Assembly: GCF_030486405.1 (NCBI RefSeq)
Contig: NZ_CP129613.1
Location: 1,550,001 to 1,614,000, forward strand
Source: Mycolicibacterium sp. HK-90
GTDB taxonomy: Bacteria; Actinomycetota; Actinomycetes; Mycobacteriales; Mycobacteriaceae
DNA length: 64,000 bases
Direction: 5' to 3'
Part shown: in pieces, positions 43,478 through 53,785 of the stretch
Numbering within the stretch: position 1 is the first letter of the stretch
How the letters are laid out: the number at the start of each line of letters is the position of its first letter
Made by a program: the position numbers and the translations under genes
The notes under the pieces: generated by a model
Databases searched by the model: none
What the model saw: the letters and a program-made list of their open reading frames with translations, nothing else
What the model was told of the DNA's origin: nothing

Positions 43478-43912
43478 GTGGAAAACCCCTCTCTGCGCGC
43501 CCATTTCGTCAATGCGGGCGAGTTTGAGTCGGTGGAACCGATGTGAGCTCGTGTCGCCGATGACCGCTCGTGCACACAAACTAGGGGGGCTGAATAAAGC
43601 GCGTCAATAGGCTGCACATGTGCTAAGGGACATAACCGCAGGTCGAGAATTTACATCACGTTCATCGTTGCGATGCTTTGGCTGAGACATGCCTGCTGCG
43701 GATCTGGCGATCTTCGCCGAGTTTTCCCTGTTCGGGCGGATCACGGCGGCAACTGCAATTCCAGGCGGCCGATAGTTAGTTGACATGCCATTAACATTCG
43801 GGCCATCAATTGTTAACTAATGGACTTTGGGCAAAGTTGTTTTTGCGTATCCGCGGGTACCGGGTCGCCCGAGATCCTGCGGTACCCCCGGTATTGATAA
43901 CGTCGCGAACCG
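43478..43912. other. Intergenic region (435 bp) between divergent whiB3 and the Rv3415c-like gene
   Basis: No coding frame is supported. The middle part (about 43600-43850) is AT-richer than its surroundings, with runs such as TTGTTAACTAATGG near 43809, and should contain the two divergent promoters. I could not assign individual boxes. Confidence 0.5.
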
Positions 43913-44710
43913 ATGACTGCAATCGCAGAGGCCGCCGCAGTACTGGCCGACGCCGCCTTCGGGGCTGACCCGGCCCGCTGGCCGCTGCCCAGCGCGACCA
44001 CCCCGCACGAGCATTGGCTGCGAGCGGTGGCCGCCGGCGGGCAAGGTCGGTACGGGTGCGCGCTCGCCGACCTCGCCGAGATCGTGCGGACCCAGGACTC
44101 CGGACCGTTGTTGTCGCTCGCGCACAGCACGCGGGCCTCATTTCTCCGTCAGCTCGGTGGGCACACCCGCGCCCGCGGCGCCGACGGGCTGGCCTGGGCC
44201 CTCCACGGCGGTGACGGGCAGGCCGCGGCCGACGCCCTCGTCGGTCTGGCCGCCGACGCCCTCGGGGTCGGCCGGTTCGGTGTCTCGGCCCGGCTGCTCG
44301 GCCGGGCAGGGGACGTCGGCGTCACGGATCACCCCCGGCAACGGATCCGGCTGGCGTGGGTGAGCGCCGAACTGGCGATGGCGCGGGGCGAAGGGGCCTC
44401 GGCCGTCGAACACGCCCGCCGAGGGGTGGCGGCCTCCGCGGAGTACGACTCGACCCGCCACGCGGTGAAATCCGACGTCGTGCTCGCCGCCGCGCTGTGC
44501 AGCGCCGGAGAACTCGACGCGGCGCGCGAGATCGCCGACGGCGCGCTGCTGGCCGCGCAGAAGTCCGGATTGATCCCGCTGCGCTGGGCGCTGGCGTGTC
44601 TGTTGGCCGGAATCGGCAGCACCGCCCACGATGCGGTGGAAATCGGCCGGATTCGGGACGTCAGTGCCGATACAGTGCGCCGCAGAGGCGGCGTGTGGTC
44701 CGGCGCCTGA
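43913..44710 (+). CDS. TPR-like protein of unknown function (Rv3415c-type)
   Basis: The 265-residue protein starts at ATG 43913. It is almost wholly helical and Ala-rich, with repeated helix pairs that resemble tetratricopeptide repeats (RYGCALADLAEIVRTQDSG, AAADALVGLAADALGVGRFG, LDAAREIADGALLAAQKSGL). Position just upstream of sigD matches tuberculosis Rv3415c. Its function is not established; a scaffold role is likely. The gene has no ribosome binding site I can see and may be leaderless. Confidence 0.85.
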   Translation: MTAIAEAAAVLADAAFGADPARWPLPSATTPHEHWLRAVAAGGQGRYGCALADLAEIVRTQDSGPLLSLAHSTRASFLRQLGGHTRARGADGLAWALHGGDGQAAADALVGLAADALGVGRFGVSARLLGRAGDVGVTDHPRQRIRLAWVSAELAMARGEGASAVEHARRGVAASAEYDSTRHAVKSDVVLAAALCSAGELDAAREIADGALLAAQKSGLIPLRWALACLLAGIGSTAHDAVEIGRIRDVSADTVRRRGGVWSGA

Positions 44711-44810
44711 TCCGGCACCGGCCAGATCACACCCGGCCGATCGTTATTGTTTAGCTCAGCCATGCAACCGAGAGTGTCGGTGCCACGTAACGCTGGAGAG
44801 ATCGCCCACG

Positions 44811-45389
44811 ATGACAAGTTCGGGAGACCGTCTCGACATTGTCGTTGCTGAGGCAGTGGCTGGTGATCGGAACGCGCTCCGGGAAGTGCTGGAGATCATT
44901 CGGCCGATCGTCGTCCGTTATGTGCGGGCGAGGGTCGGGGCAACCGAGCGCAGTGGTCTCTCAGCTGATGACGTTGCGCAGGAGGTTTGCTTGGCCGCCA
45001 TAACGGCGCTGCCGCGCTACAAAGATCAGGGACGCCCGTTCCTGGCCTTTGTCTATGGCATCGCTGCGCACAAGGTTGCTGACGCGCATCGCGCGGCGGC
45101 CAGGAACCGTGCCGAGCCCACCGATGTGGTGCCCGAGCGGTTCTCCCTTGACGCGGGGCCCGAGCAGTCCGCACTCGACGCCGAGTCTTCGGAACGGATG
45201 GCCCGGCTGCTGTCCGTACTGCCCGAGAAGCAACGCGAGATCCTGATCCTGCGCGTCGTCGTTGGAATGAGTGCGGAGGAGACGGCCGAGGCCGTCGGCA
45301 GCACGGCCGGCGCCGTGCGCGTCGCGCAGCACCGCGCACTGGCCCGGCTCAAGAACGAGATCATGGCGACGGGACGTGACCATGCCTGA
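44811..45389 (+). CDS. sigD: ECF RNA polymerase sigma factor SigD
   Basis: The 192-residue factor starts at ATG 44811 with GGAGAG about ten bases upstream. Region 2 (LREVLEIIRPIVVRYVRARV, SADDVAQEVCLAAITALPRY) and region 4 (LSVLPEKQREILILRVVVGM, SAEETAEAVGSTAGAVRVAQ) are intact. In mycobacteria SigD is linked to the stringent response and starvation. It overlaps by 8 bp the gene for its anti-sigma factor RsdA. Confidence 0.96.
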   Translation: MTSSGDRLDIVVAEAVAGDRNALREVLEIIRPIVVRYVRARVGATERSGLSADDVAQEVCLAAITALPRYKDQGRPFLAFVYGIAAHKVADAHRAAARNRAEPTDVVPERFSLDAGPEQSALDAESSERMARLLSVLPEKQREILILRVVVGMSAEETAEAVGSTAGAVRVAQHRALARLKNEIMATGRDHA

Positions 45390-46530
45390 TTTCGGTCGCT
45401 GGACGTCAAACGGTGGTGATCCGTCACTGAACGAGATCAACCGGTCCGAGAAATTCATCGAAGCGCTCTCGCTCGAGCATCAGGTCTACGCGACCGATCG
45501 CGAGGAGGCCGAACTGGCCGTCCTGCTGGCGGCGTGGCGCGACGAGGCCCGCCGGGCACCGATGTCGGGCATTGCGACGCCACGCGAGGCGGTCACCGCG
45601 CTCGACAAGGCCACCGCCAAGGGGCGGGTGCGTTTCCCGATGGCGCTCGTGGGCTCGATGGCCGCTGCCATGTTGTGCCTCGGCGGCTTCGGTGCGGCGG
45701 TCTACGGCGCGGGTCCGGGTGACGCGCTCTACGGCGTGCGCGGCATCGTGTTCGGTACCCAGCCGGTCAAGCGTGACGTCGGGGTGGAGTTGGCATCGAA
45801 TGAGCTGAAGCAGGTTCAGCAGCTGATCGACGACGGGCAGTGGGAACAGGCGCAGCAGAAGCTCCAGACCCTCACCACCACCGTGGCCACCGTCGGTGAC
45901 GAGCAGCGCAAGCAGGAACTCGTCGACCAGTGGCAGCAGCTGTCGGTGAAGGTGGAGAACCGCGACCCGAACGCGACCGTGCCGCCCGACGCGCCGCCCG
46001 TGGTGCTGCCCGAGGTGACCGTGACGACGACGCCGTCGTCACCGTCCGAGGTGCCGCCGGGGACCCTGACGAGCGTCCCGACGACGACACCGTCGGATTC
46101 CACGCCGGGCTCGGAGACGTCGGCCCCGCCGTCCACGACGTCGCCGTCGGACACACCGACGTCAGCTCCCACGACCACGCAGCCGTCCACGACCGTGTCG
46201 CCCTCACCGTCGGACAGCGCCGAGCCGACAACGACGAGTGCGCCCCCGTCGACCTCGGCTGCGCAGACGTCGCCCACGCACACGTCGTCGGCGCCGACCA
46301 CCTCGGCGGCACCTGCCGTCGAGCTGCCGCCGGCCGTCACGACCACGGTCGCGCCGGTGGAGCCCACCTCGGTGCCCTCGGCACCGCCGGCGCGCACCAC
46401 GGTGGCCCCGCCCGCGGATGAGGCCGAGGAAGGGCAGGAGAGCCCGGCGGGCGGGCGTGAAGAGGCACCGGCGCTGCCGGCGATCGAGTTGCCCCTGTTG
46501 CCGGGGCTAGGCGGTTCTGCTCAGCGGTAG
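45382..46530 (+). CDS. rsdA: Anti-sigma-D factor RsdA
   Basis: The 382-residue protein starts at ATG 45382 inside the end of sigD. Its cytoplasmic N-terminus (about 1-85, with FIEALSLEHQVYATDREEAE) should bind SigD. One membrane helix follows (about 86-109, FPMALVGSMAAAMLCLGGFG), then an extracytoplasmic helical segment and a long Thr/Ser/Pro-rich tail (about 200-350). It matches tuberculosis Rv3413c, which is released by proteolysis including ClpX-ClpP1P2 acting on the cytoplasmic part. The low-complexity tail is longer than I recall for the tuberculosis protein. Confidence 0.92.
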   Translation: MPDFGRWTSNGGDPSLNEINRSEKFIEALSLEHQVYATDREEAELAVLLAAWRDEARRAPMSGIATPREAVTALDKATAKGRVRFPMALVGSMAAAMLCLGGFGAAVYGAGPGDALYGVRGIVFGTQPVKRDVGVELASNELKQVQQLIDDGQWEQAQQKLQTLTTTVATVGDEQRKQELVDQWQQLSVKVENRDPNATVPPDAPPVVLPEVTVTTTPSSPSEVPPGTLTSVPTTTPSDSTPGSETSAPPSTTSPSDTPTSAPTTTQPSTTVSPSPSDSAEPTTTSAPPSTSAAQTSPTHTSSAPTTSAAPAVELPPAVTTTVAPVEPTSVPSAPPARTTVAPPADEAEEGQESPAGGREEAPALPAIELPLLPGLGGSAQR

Positions 46531-46925
46531 CCGTCGGTGTCCGAGGTGGCCTCGTTGAGAGATGCGTCGGCGTAGCCGCGGCAGTAGTCCCACGTCACAT
46601 AGGCGTCGGGCTCGGGGTCGTAGGCTGGCTCGTGCGGGCGAACAGTGCCGTCGACGAGAAGTTGCAGCAGGTTGGCGCGCAGCATGTCCCAGTCGTGGTA
46701 GTGATCCTGCTGGCATTCGTCGCAGCACACCACGAGGCCGCGGATTCCCTTGTGCGCCAACAGCGCTTCGTACACCGCGAGATCGGCGAGATCAGCCTCG
46801 ACAGCCGTCCGTTCCTGGGGGTCCAGTGGCTGGCCCGGCTCGATCGCATCCAGCGCAGCCGAAGGATCGCAAGGATCGTCGGCAAACGGATCGGGTGGCA
46901 AACCAGGGGGGAGGTGGTCACGCAC
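46521..46925 (-). CDS. Conserved cysteine-containing protein (DUF5319, Rv3412-type)
   Basis: The 134-residue protein starts at GTG 46925 as MRDHLPPGLPPDPFADDPCD, which is how the tuberculosis Rv3412 protein starts. A CCDECQQDHYHDWDM motif (about residues 72-86) and a later DYCRGYAD could bind a metal. It ends 10 bases inside rsdA on the other strand and is divergent from guaB2. The function is unknown, but strong conservation across mycobacteria suggests a core role. Confidence 0.9.
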   Translation of the reverse strand: MRDHLPPGLPPDPFADDPCDPSAALDAIEPGQPLDPQERTAVEADLADLAVYEALLAHKGIRGLVVCCDECQQDHYHDWDMLRANLLQLLVDGTVRPHEPAYDPEPDAYVTWDYCRGYADASLNEATSDTDGYR

Positions 46926-46996
46926 GTGTCCCACACTACGCAGCCGTGCAGCCATCGCGCCAGCCGTCCCGATGTGCACGGTGATGGGCGCCCTGA

Positions 46997-48625
<1,629 letters not shown>

Positions 48626-48651
48626 CCGGCGGGGCAGGAGACTAAGCAGTC

Positions 48652-49788
48652 ATGCGCGACATGGTTGAAATCGGCATGGGCAGAACCGCCCGGCGCACCT
48701 ATGAACTCGATGACGTCACGATCGTGCCGTCGCGGCGCACCCGCTCGTCCAAGGATGTGTCGACAGCGTGGCAGCTCGATGCCTACCGCTTCGAGGTTCC
48801 GGTCGTGGCGCACCCGACCGACGCCCTGGTGTCAGTGGAGTTCGCCATCGAGATGGGCCGGCTCGGCGGGCTCGGGGTGCTCAACGGCGAGGGGCTGATC
48901 GGTCGGCACGCCGATGTCGAGGAGAAGATCGCCCGAGTCCTCGACGTCGCGGCGACGGCATCGGATGACTCGGCGGCGACCCGAATGCTGCAGCAGTTGC
49001 ATGCCGCGCCGCTGGATCCCGAACTGCTCGGCGCGGCCGTGGCCCGCATCCGCGAGGCCGGGGTGACCACCGCGGTGCGGGTCAGCCCGCAGAATGCCCA
49101 GGCGCTGACCCCGACGCTGGTGGCCGCCGGCATCGACCTGCTGGTCATCCAGGGCACGATCATCTCCGCCGAACGTGTTGCCTCCGACGGAGAGCCACTG
49201 AACCTCAAGACGTTCATCTCCGAGCTCGACGTGCCCGTGGTGGCCGGCGGCGTGCTCGACCACCGCACCGCGCTGCACCTGATGCGCACCGGTGCGGCGG
49301 GCGTGATCGTCGGGTACGGCTCCACGGCCGGGGTGACCACGAGCGACGAGGTGCTCGGCATCAGCGTGCCGATGGCCACCGCGATCGCCGATGCGGCCGC
49401 CGCGCGTCGCGAGTACCTCGACGAGACGGGCGGCCGCTACGTGCACGTGCTGGCCGACGGCGACATCCACACCTCCGGTGACCTGGCCAAGGCGATCGCC
49501 TGCGGCGCCGACGCCGTCGTGCTCGGTACGCCGCTGGCGGTGGCCGATGAAGCCCAGGGCGGTGGCTGGTTCTGGCCGTCGGCGGCCGCGCACCCGTCGC
49601 TGCCGCGTGGTGCCCTGCTGCAGGTGGCGGTCGGCGAGCGGCCCGGCTTGGAGCAGGTGCTCACCGGTCCGTCCGACGATCCGTTCGGATCGCTGAACCT
49701 GGTCGGCGGTCTGCGCCGGTCCATGGCCAAGGCCGGCTACTGCGACCTCAAGGAATTCCAGAAGGTCGGCCTGACCGTCGGGTCCTAG
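48652..49788 (+). CDS. guaB3: GuaB3, IMP dehydrogenase/GMP reductase family protein
   Basis: The 378-residue (beta/alpha)8 barrel starts at ATG 48652 and lacks CBS domains. The catalytic loop, which in IMPDH reads GxGSxCTTR, reads GYGSTAGVTTSDEVLG here, so the active-site Cys is not at its usual place. The C-terminal GGLRRSMAKAGYCDLKEFQK motif is typical of GuaB3. The name follows family and linkage to guaB2 (tuberculosis Rv3410c). The reaction of mycobacterial GuaB3 is unsettled, so IMPDH activity should not be assumed. Confidence 0.94.
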   Translation: MRDMVEIGMGRTARRTYELDDVTIVPSRRTRSSKDVSTAWQLDAYRFEVPVVAHPTDALVSVEFAIEMGRLGGLGVLNGEGLIGRHADVEEKIARVLDVAATASDDSAATRMLQQLHAAPLDPELLGAAVARIREAGVTTAVRVSPQNAQALTPTLVAAGIDLLVIQGTIISAERVASDGEPLNLKTFISELDVPVVAGGVLDHRTALHLMRTGAAGVIVGYGSTAGVTTSDEVLGISVPMATAIADAAAARREYLDETGGRYVHVLADGDIHTSGDLAKAIACGADAVVLGTPLAVADEAQGGGWFWPSAAAHPSLPRGALLQVAVGERPGLEQVLTGPSDDPFGSLNLVGGLRRSMAKAGYCDLKEFQKVGLTVGS

Positions 49789-49796
49789 TTCCTCGC

Positions 49797-49854
49797 CGAG
49801 CAGACAGAGAATCGCATTACCGAGGCCCGTTTAGCGTGAGTCTGTGTCTGCTCG
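49797..49854. terminator. Hairpin between guaB3 and choD
   Basis: CGAGCAGACAGAG at 49797-49809 pairs with CTGTGTCTGCTCG at 49842-49854 (12 of 13) across a 32-nt loop. It lies 9 bp after the guaB3 stop. Palindromes with a GAGCAGAC core are common after mycobacterial genes; the loop is long and there is no U-tract, so termination is inferred. Confidence 0.5.
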
Positions 49855-49925
49855 CGGGAAACTCTTCTTTACAAGTTAGGGCCTCCTGTCTAGAAGTTAC
49901 CTGTCGGTAGCGTCATACTGATCAC

Positions 49926-51662
49926 ATGCAGCCTGACTACGACGTCTTGGTGATCGGTTCCGGATTCGGCGGCAGCGTGAGTGCGCTGCGGCTCACCGAG
50001 AAGGGCTACCGGGTCGGTGTACTCGAAGCCGGCCAGCGCTTCGCCGATGCCGACTTCGCGAAGACCTCCTGGGATCTGCGCAAGTTCCTGTGGGCGCCGA
50101 AGTTCGGCATGTACGGCATCCAGCGCATCCACCTGCTGCGCAACTGCATGATCCTGGCAGGTGCGGGGGTGGGCGGCGGCTCGTTGAACTACGCCAACAC
50201 GCTCTACGTGCCGCCGGCGCCGTTCTTCAACGATCCGCAGTGGAAGGACATCACCGACTGGCACGCGGAGTTGATGCCGCACTACGACCAGGCCCAGCGG
50301 ATGCTCGGCGTGGTCACCAACCCGACGTTCACCGACGCCGACCGGGTGATGAAAGAGGTCGCCGACGAGATGGGCTGCGGCGACACGTTCGTGCCGACGC
50401 CGGTCGGCGTGTTCTTCGGGCCGGACGGGCAGAAGACGCCCGGCAAGACGGTGCCCGATCCGTTCTTCGGCGGGGCCGGGCCGGCGCGCACCGGTTGTCT
50501 GGAGTGCGGCGAGTGCATGACCGGATGTCGCCACGGCGCCAAGAACACGCTCGTGAAGAACTACCTCGGGCTGGCGGAATCGGCAGGCGCGCGAGTGCAT
50601 CCGATGACCACCGTGACGAGCTTCGAGCAGCGCGCGGACGGCCTCTGGGAGGTCAGCACGGTCCGCACCGGCAGCAAACTGCGTCGTAAGCGCAAGACCT
50701 ACACCGCGACGCATCTGGTCCTGGCCGCGGGCACCTACAACACACAGAAGCTGCTGTTCAAGATGCGCGATACCGGGAAGCTGAACCGGCTGTCGGCGCG
50801 GCTGGGCGTGCTGACCCGGACCAATTCCGAGTCCATCGTCGGCGCCGGGCGGCTGTCGGTCGCACCGGACCTGGACCTGACCCACGGCGTCGCGATCACC
50901 TCGTCGATCCACCCGACCGCCGACACCCACGTCGAGCCGGTGCGGTACGGCAAGGGCTCCAATGCCATGGGCCTGTTGCAGACCCTGATGACCGACGGCG
51001 CCGGGCCGCAGGGCACCGATGTGCCGCGCTGGCGGCAGTTCTTCGACCAGGCCGGCGGGAACCCTCGCGAACTCGTGCGGCTGCTCAACCCCAAGCAGTG
51101 GAGCGAGCGCACCGTCATCGCCCTGGTGATGCAACACCTGGACAACTCGATCACCACGTTCACCAAACGCGGCCCGCTCGGCGCCAGGATCATGTCCTCC
51201 AAACAGGGCCACGGCGAACCCAATCCGACGTGGATCCCGGTCGGCAACGAGGTGACCCGGCGGATCGCCAAGAAGATCGACGGCGTGGCCGGCGGCACCT
51301 GGGGCGAGCTGTTCAACATCCCGCTCACCGCGCACTTCCTCGGCGGGGCGGCCATCGGTGACAGTGTCGAGCGTGGCGTCATCGATCCGTATCAGCGGGT
51401 GTACAACTATCCGACGCTCTACGTCATGGACGGCGCCGCGATCTCGGCGAACCTCGGCGTGAACCCGTCGCTCTCGATCACCGCGCAGGCCGAGCGCGCG
51501 GCGTCGTTGTGGCCGAACAAAGGACAGGACGATCAACGTCCGGCGCAGAATGAGCCGTATCGAAAGTTGGCACCGATCGCCCCCGAACATCCGGTCGTGC
51601 CGGTGGAGGCGCCTGCCGGGCTGCGTCGACTCCCCATCGAACCGGTGAACTCGGGCAGTTAG
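49926..51662 (+). CDS. choD: GMC-family oxidoreductase annotated as cholesterol oxidase ChoD
   Basis: The 578-residue protein begins [20 protein letters not shown], an N-terminal FAD Rossmann motif, with the GMC C-terminal [20 protein letters not shown] segment. A ferredoxin-like cluster [16 protein letters not shown] (four Cys) sits at about residues 198-213. That cluster is not part of classical cholesterol oxidases and suggests an iron-sulfur site or a different substrate. Tuberculosis Rv3409c carries the choD name, although its role in cholesterol breakdown has been questioned. No Tat or Sec signal is seen. Confidence 0.93.
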   Translation: MQPDYDVLVIGSGFGGSVSALRLTEKGYRVGVLEAGQRFADADFAKTSWDLRKFLWAPKFGMYGIQRIHLLRNCMILAGAGVGGGSLNYANTLYVPPAPFFNDPQWKDITDWHAELMPHYDQAQRMLGVVTNPTFTDADRVMKEVADEMGCGDTFVPTPVGVFFGPDGQKTPGKTVPDPFFGGAGPARTGCLECGECMTGCRHGAKNTLVKNYLGLAESAGARVHPMTTVTSFEQRADGLWEVSTVRTGSKLRRKRKTYTATHLVLAAGTYNTQKLLFKMRDTGKLNRLSARLGVLTRTNSESIVGAGRLSVAPDLDLTHGVAITSSIHPTADTHVEPVRYGKGSNAMGLLQTLMTDGAGPQGTDVPRWRQFFDQAGGNPRELVRLLNPKQWSERTVIALVMQHLDNSITTFTKRGPLGARIMSSKQGHGEPNPTWIPVGNEVTRRIAKKIDGVAGGTWGELFNIPLTAHFLGGAAIGDSVERGVIDPYQRVYNYPTLYVMDGAAISANLGVNPSLSITAQAERAASLWPNKGQDDQRPAQNEPYRKLAPIAPEHPVVPVEAPAGLRRLPIEPVNSGS

Positions 51663-51730
51663 TTCCTGCCGGATTCCGGGTACGTAACCGTCGTCGGGGC
51701 GTCGAGGCCCGGACGGGAGGGGTGTGCCTG

Positions 51731-52390
51731 ATGCGGGAAGCGTTCCACGACGAGTTGGCGGCACTGAGCAACCAGCTTGCCGAGATGTGCGGGCTGGCGG
51801 TCAGTGCGATGCAGCGGGCCAACGAGGCGCTGCTCGACTCAGATCTGTCGCTGGCCGAGCAGGTGATCGCCGACCACGAGCACATCGCTGCCTACAACAG
51901 CCGCATCGAGGAATCGGCGTTTCGGCTGCTGGCATTGCAGCAGCCCGTCGCCGGTGAGCTCCGCATGGTGGTCGGGTCGATGCACATCGCGGCCGATCTC
52001 GACCGGATGGGCGCGCTCGCGGTGCATGTCGCCGACATCTCACGGTTGCGTCATCCCGATTGCGCCCTGCCGAACGACGTGCGCGCCAGCTTCACCGACA
52101 TGGGTGCCCAAGCGGTGCGGCTCGCGCTCACCGCGCAAGAGGTGCTGGTCTCGCGCGATACCGACGCCGCCGCCCGCCTGCGCGACGAGGACGACGCCGT
52201 CGACGCCGAACACCGTCACCTCTTCACGCTGCTGCTGGACCGCCAATGGGACGACGGGGTGTGTTCGGCTGTCGACGTGGCGCTGTTGGGCCGCTATTAC
52301 GAGCGGTACGCCGATCACGCCGTGGAGATCGGCAAGAGGGTGATCTTCGAGGCGACTGGCGGCCGGCCGCTGCACAAGAAGTTGGCCTGA
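51731..52390 (+). CDS. PhoU-family phosphate-signalling protein
   Basis: The 219-residue protein starts at ATG 51731 (GGGAGGGG upstream; GTG 51722 is possible). Two PhoU three-helix bundles are visible, each with its metal-binding E/DxxxD-type motif: [17 protein letters not shown] and [15 protein letters not shown]. PhoU/PhoY proteins restrain the PhoR-PhoB (SenX3-RegX3) response and Pst uptake and influence persistence. No pst or pho genes are adjacent. It is convergent with a TetR gene 2 bp away. Confidence 0.94.
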   Translation: MREAFHDELAALSNQLAEMCGLAVSAMQRANEALLDSDLSLAEQVIADHEHIAAYNSRIEESAFRLLALQQPVAGELRMVVGSMHIAADLDRMGALAVHVADISRLRHPDCALPNDVRASFTDMGAQAVRLALTAQEVLVSRDTDAAARLRDEDDAVDAEHRHLFTLLLDRQWDDGVCSAVDVALLGRYYERYADHAVEIGKRVIFEATGGRPLHKKLA

Positions 52391-52392
52391 CC

Positions 52393-53007
52393 CTACTTCC
52401 CCTGGGCGGGAGTGGATTCTAGTAGCGCTGTGAACAGCCGGGTGAGCGTCGCGACGTCAATGGTCCCGGGCTGGAGCACCTCCTCGGTGGCGATGCCGGA
52501 GATGATCGTCACCACCAGTTGGGCGAGTGCGGGCAGCTGCTGGGCGGGCAGCGTCGTACCGGCCTGCTCGACGATGTGCAGCGCCTGATCGGCGGCGGCG
52601 CGACGGCGGGCCACCAAACGCTCGCGGAGCTGGGGATCGCGGATCGCGCGTAGCCAGTACTCCATCAGCACGATCTGGTACTCGTTCTGCTCGTGTATCG
52701 AATCCAGCGTTGATCGGCTCAGCTCGGAGGCGATCGCGGCGGTGTCGCCGTGCCCGCTGTCGAGCGCGGTGGCGATGAGCGCGCCACGACTCTCGAACTG
52801 CCGGTCGAGCAGGGCCAGGAACAGCTCGTCCTTGGACTCGAAGTTGGAGTACACCGCGCCCTTGGTGAATCCGGCCGCGTGACCGATTGCGTCGATCGTG
52901 GCGCCGGCGAACCCTTCAGCCGCGAACACCTTCAGTGCTGCATCCAGGATCCGGTCGCGCACCTCGTCGCGGGTGGGGCGGGTGCGGGCGGGTTTGACAG
53001 CCGTCAT
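52393..53007 (-). CDS. TetR-family transcriptional repressor
   Basis: The 204-residue protein starts at ATG 53007. The HTH is RDRILDAALKVFAAEGFAGA then TIDAIGHAAGFTKGAVYSNF. The C-terminal domain resembles that of drug-responsive TetR proteins. It is divergent from the ABC-like/YhgE pair, and two matching inverted repeats (53018-53052) fill the gap, so it should repress that pair and itself. Confidence 0.93.
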   Translation of the reverse strand: MTAVKPARTRPTRDEVRDRILDAALKVFAAEGFAGATIDAIGHAAGFTKGAVYSNFESKDELFLALLDRQFESRGALIATALDSGHGDTAAIASELSRSTLDSIHEQNEYQIVLMEYWLRAIRDPQLRERLVARRRAAADQALHIVEQAGTTLPAQQLPALAQLVVTIISGIATEEVLQPGTIDVATLTRLFTALLESTPAQGK

Positions 53008-53017
53008 GACCAACACA

Positions 53018-53052
53018 ATACTCGCTAGTATCGTTTGGATACCAGTGAGTAT
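53018..53052. promoter_or_regulatory. Twin TetR-type operator ATACT-N4-AGTAT
   Basis: ATACTCGCTAGTAT (53018-53031) and ATACCAGTGAGTAT (53039-53052) are inverted repeats with centres 21 bp apart. They lie 11 bp from the TetR start and 14 bp before ATG 53066 of the ABC-like gene. The layout is that of a cooperative two-dimer operator. Confidence 0.8.
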
Positions 53053-53065
53053 CGAAAGGTTGGAC

Positions 53066-53785
53066 ATGGAAGACAGGGACGACGCCGGGGAACCCCAGGC
53101 GTTGGAGGGGGACGACGCGCACGACGCGCAGGTCGCCCCGCAGATCACCGCGGTCGGGCTGGGCGTCGACGGCGAGCACGGCCCGCTGTTCACCGGCGTC
53201 GACCTCGAGCTCACGCCGGGCTTTCATGCCATCCAGATGCCTGGGGGCTGGGGCCAGACCGCGCTGCTGCTCACTTTGGCCGGGCGCCTGGCGCCCACCC
53301 ACGGCACCGTGACCGTGTGCGGTGAGACACGTCCCCGCGAGATCCGCAGGCATTGTGCGATCGCGGCATTCGACGACATCGATGAGTTGGAGGATTCGGT
53401 CACCGTGCAGACGGTGCTCGCCGAGCAGCGTCGTTGGCTGGCTCCGTGGTACCGGAGGGTGTCGCCGGACGCCGGTGATTCCGCCCTGCGGGAGGTGTTC
53501 GGTGAGCTGCCACCGCCGGCGCCGGTTACCTACATCAGCGAGCTGTCCGACCTCGACCTGTTCCTGCTGAAGGTCACGTTGGCGCTGTTCTCGAACCGCC
53601 CGATCCTGGTCGTCGGCGATCTCGAGCAGGTCCGCGACAACTGCCGGCGAGCCATCGCCGTCGAGCGGCTCGGCGCGCTTGCCACCCAACGCAGTGTCGT
53701 TGTCGGAGTGACCAATCCGCTCGGCATCGAAGCCCCCGATCACGATCTCCACGACCACCGCATCCTGACCGGAAAGGACTCCTGA
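53066..53785 (+). CDS. Degenerate ABC-type ATPase domain protein
   Basis: The 239-residue protein starts at ATG 53066 after AAAGG; GTG 53045 is an alternative. An acidic N-terminal stretch precedes a fold that follows ABC ATPases: PGFHAIQMPGGWGQTALLLT in place of Walker A, VTYISELSDLDLFLLKVTLA in place of the signature, and NRPILVVGDLEQ as Walker B. The Walker A Lys is Gln (GGWGQT) and the LSGGQ signature is lost, so ATP hydrolysis is doubtful. It is coupled (TGATG) to the YhgE/Pip protein and may regulate or assemble with it. Confidence 0.85.
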   Translation: MEDRDDAGEPQALEGDDAHDAQVAPQITAVGLGVDGEHGPLFTGVDLELTPGFHAIQMPGGWGQTALLLTLAGRLAPTHGTVTVCGETRPREIRRHCAIAAFDDIDELEDSVTVQTVLAEQRRWLAPWYRRVSPDAGDSALREVFGELPPPAPVTYISELSDLDLFLLKVTLALFSNRPILVVGDLEQVRDNCRRAIAVERLGALATQRSVVVGVTNPLGIEAPDHDLHDHRILTGKDS

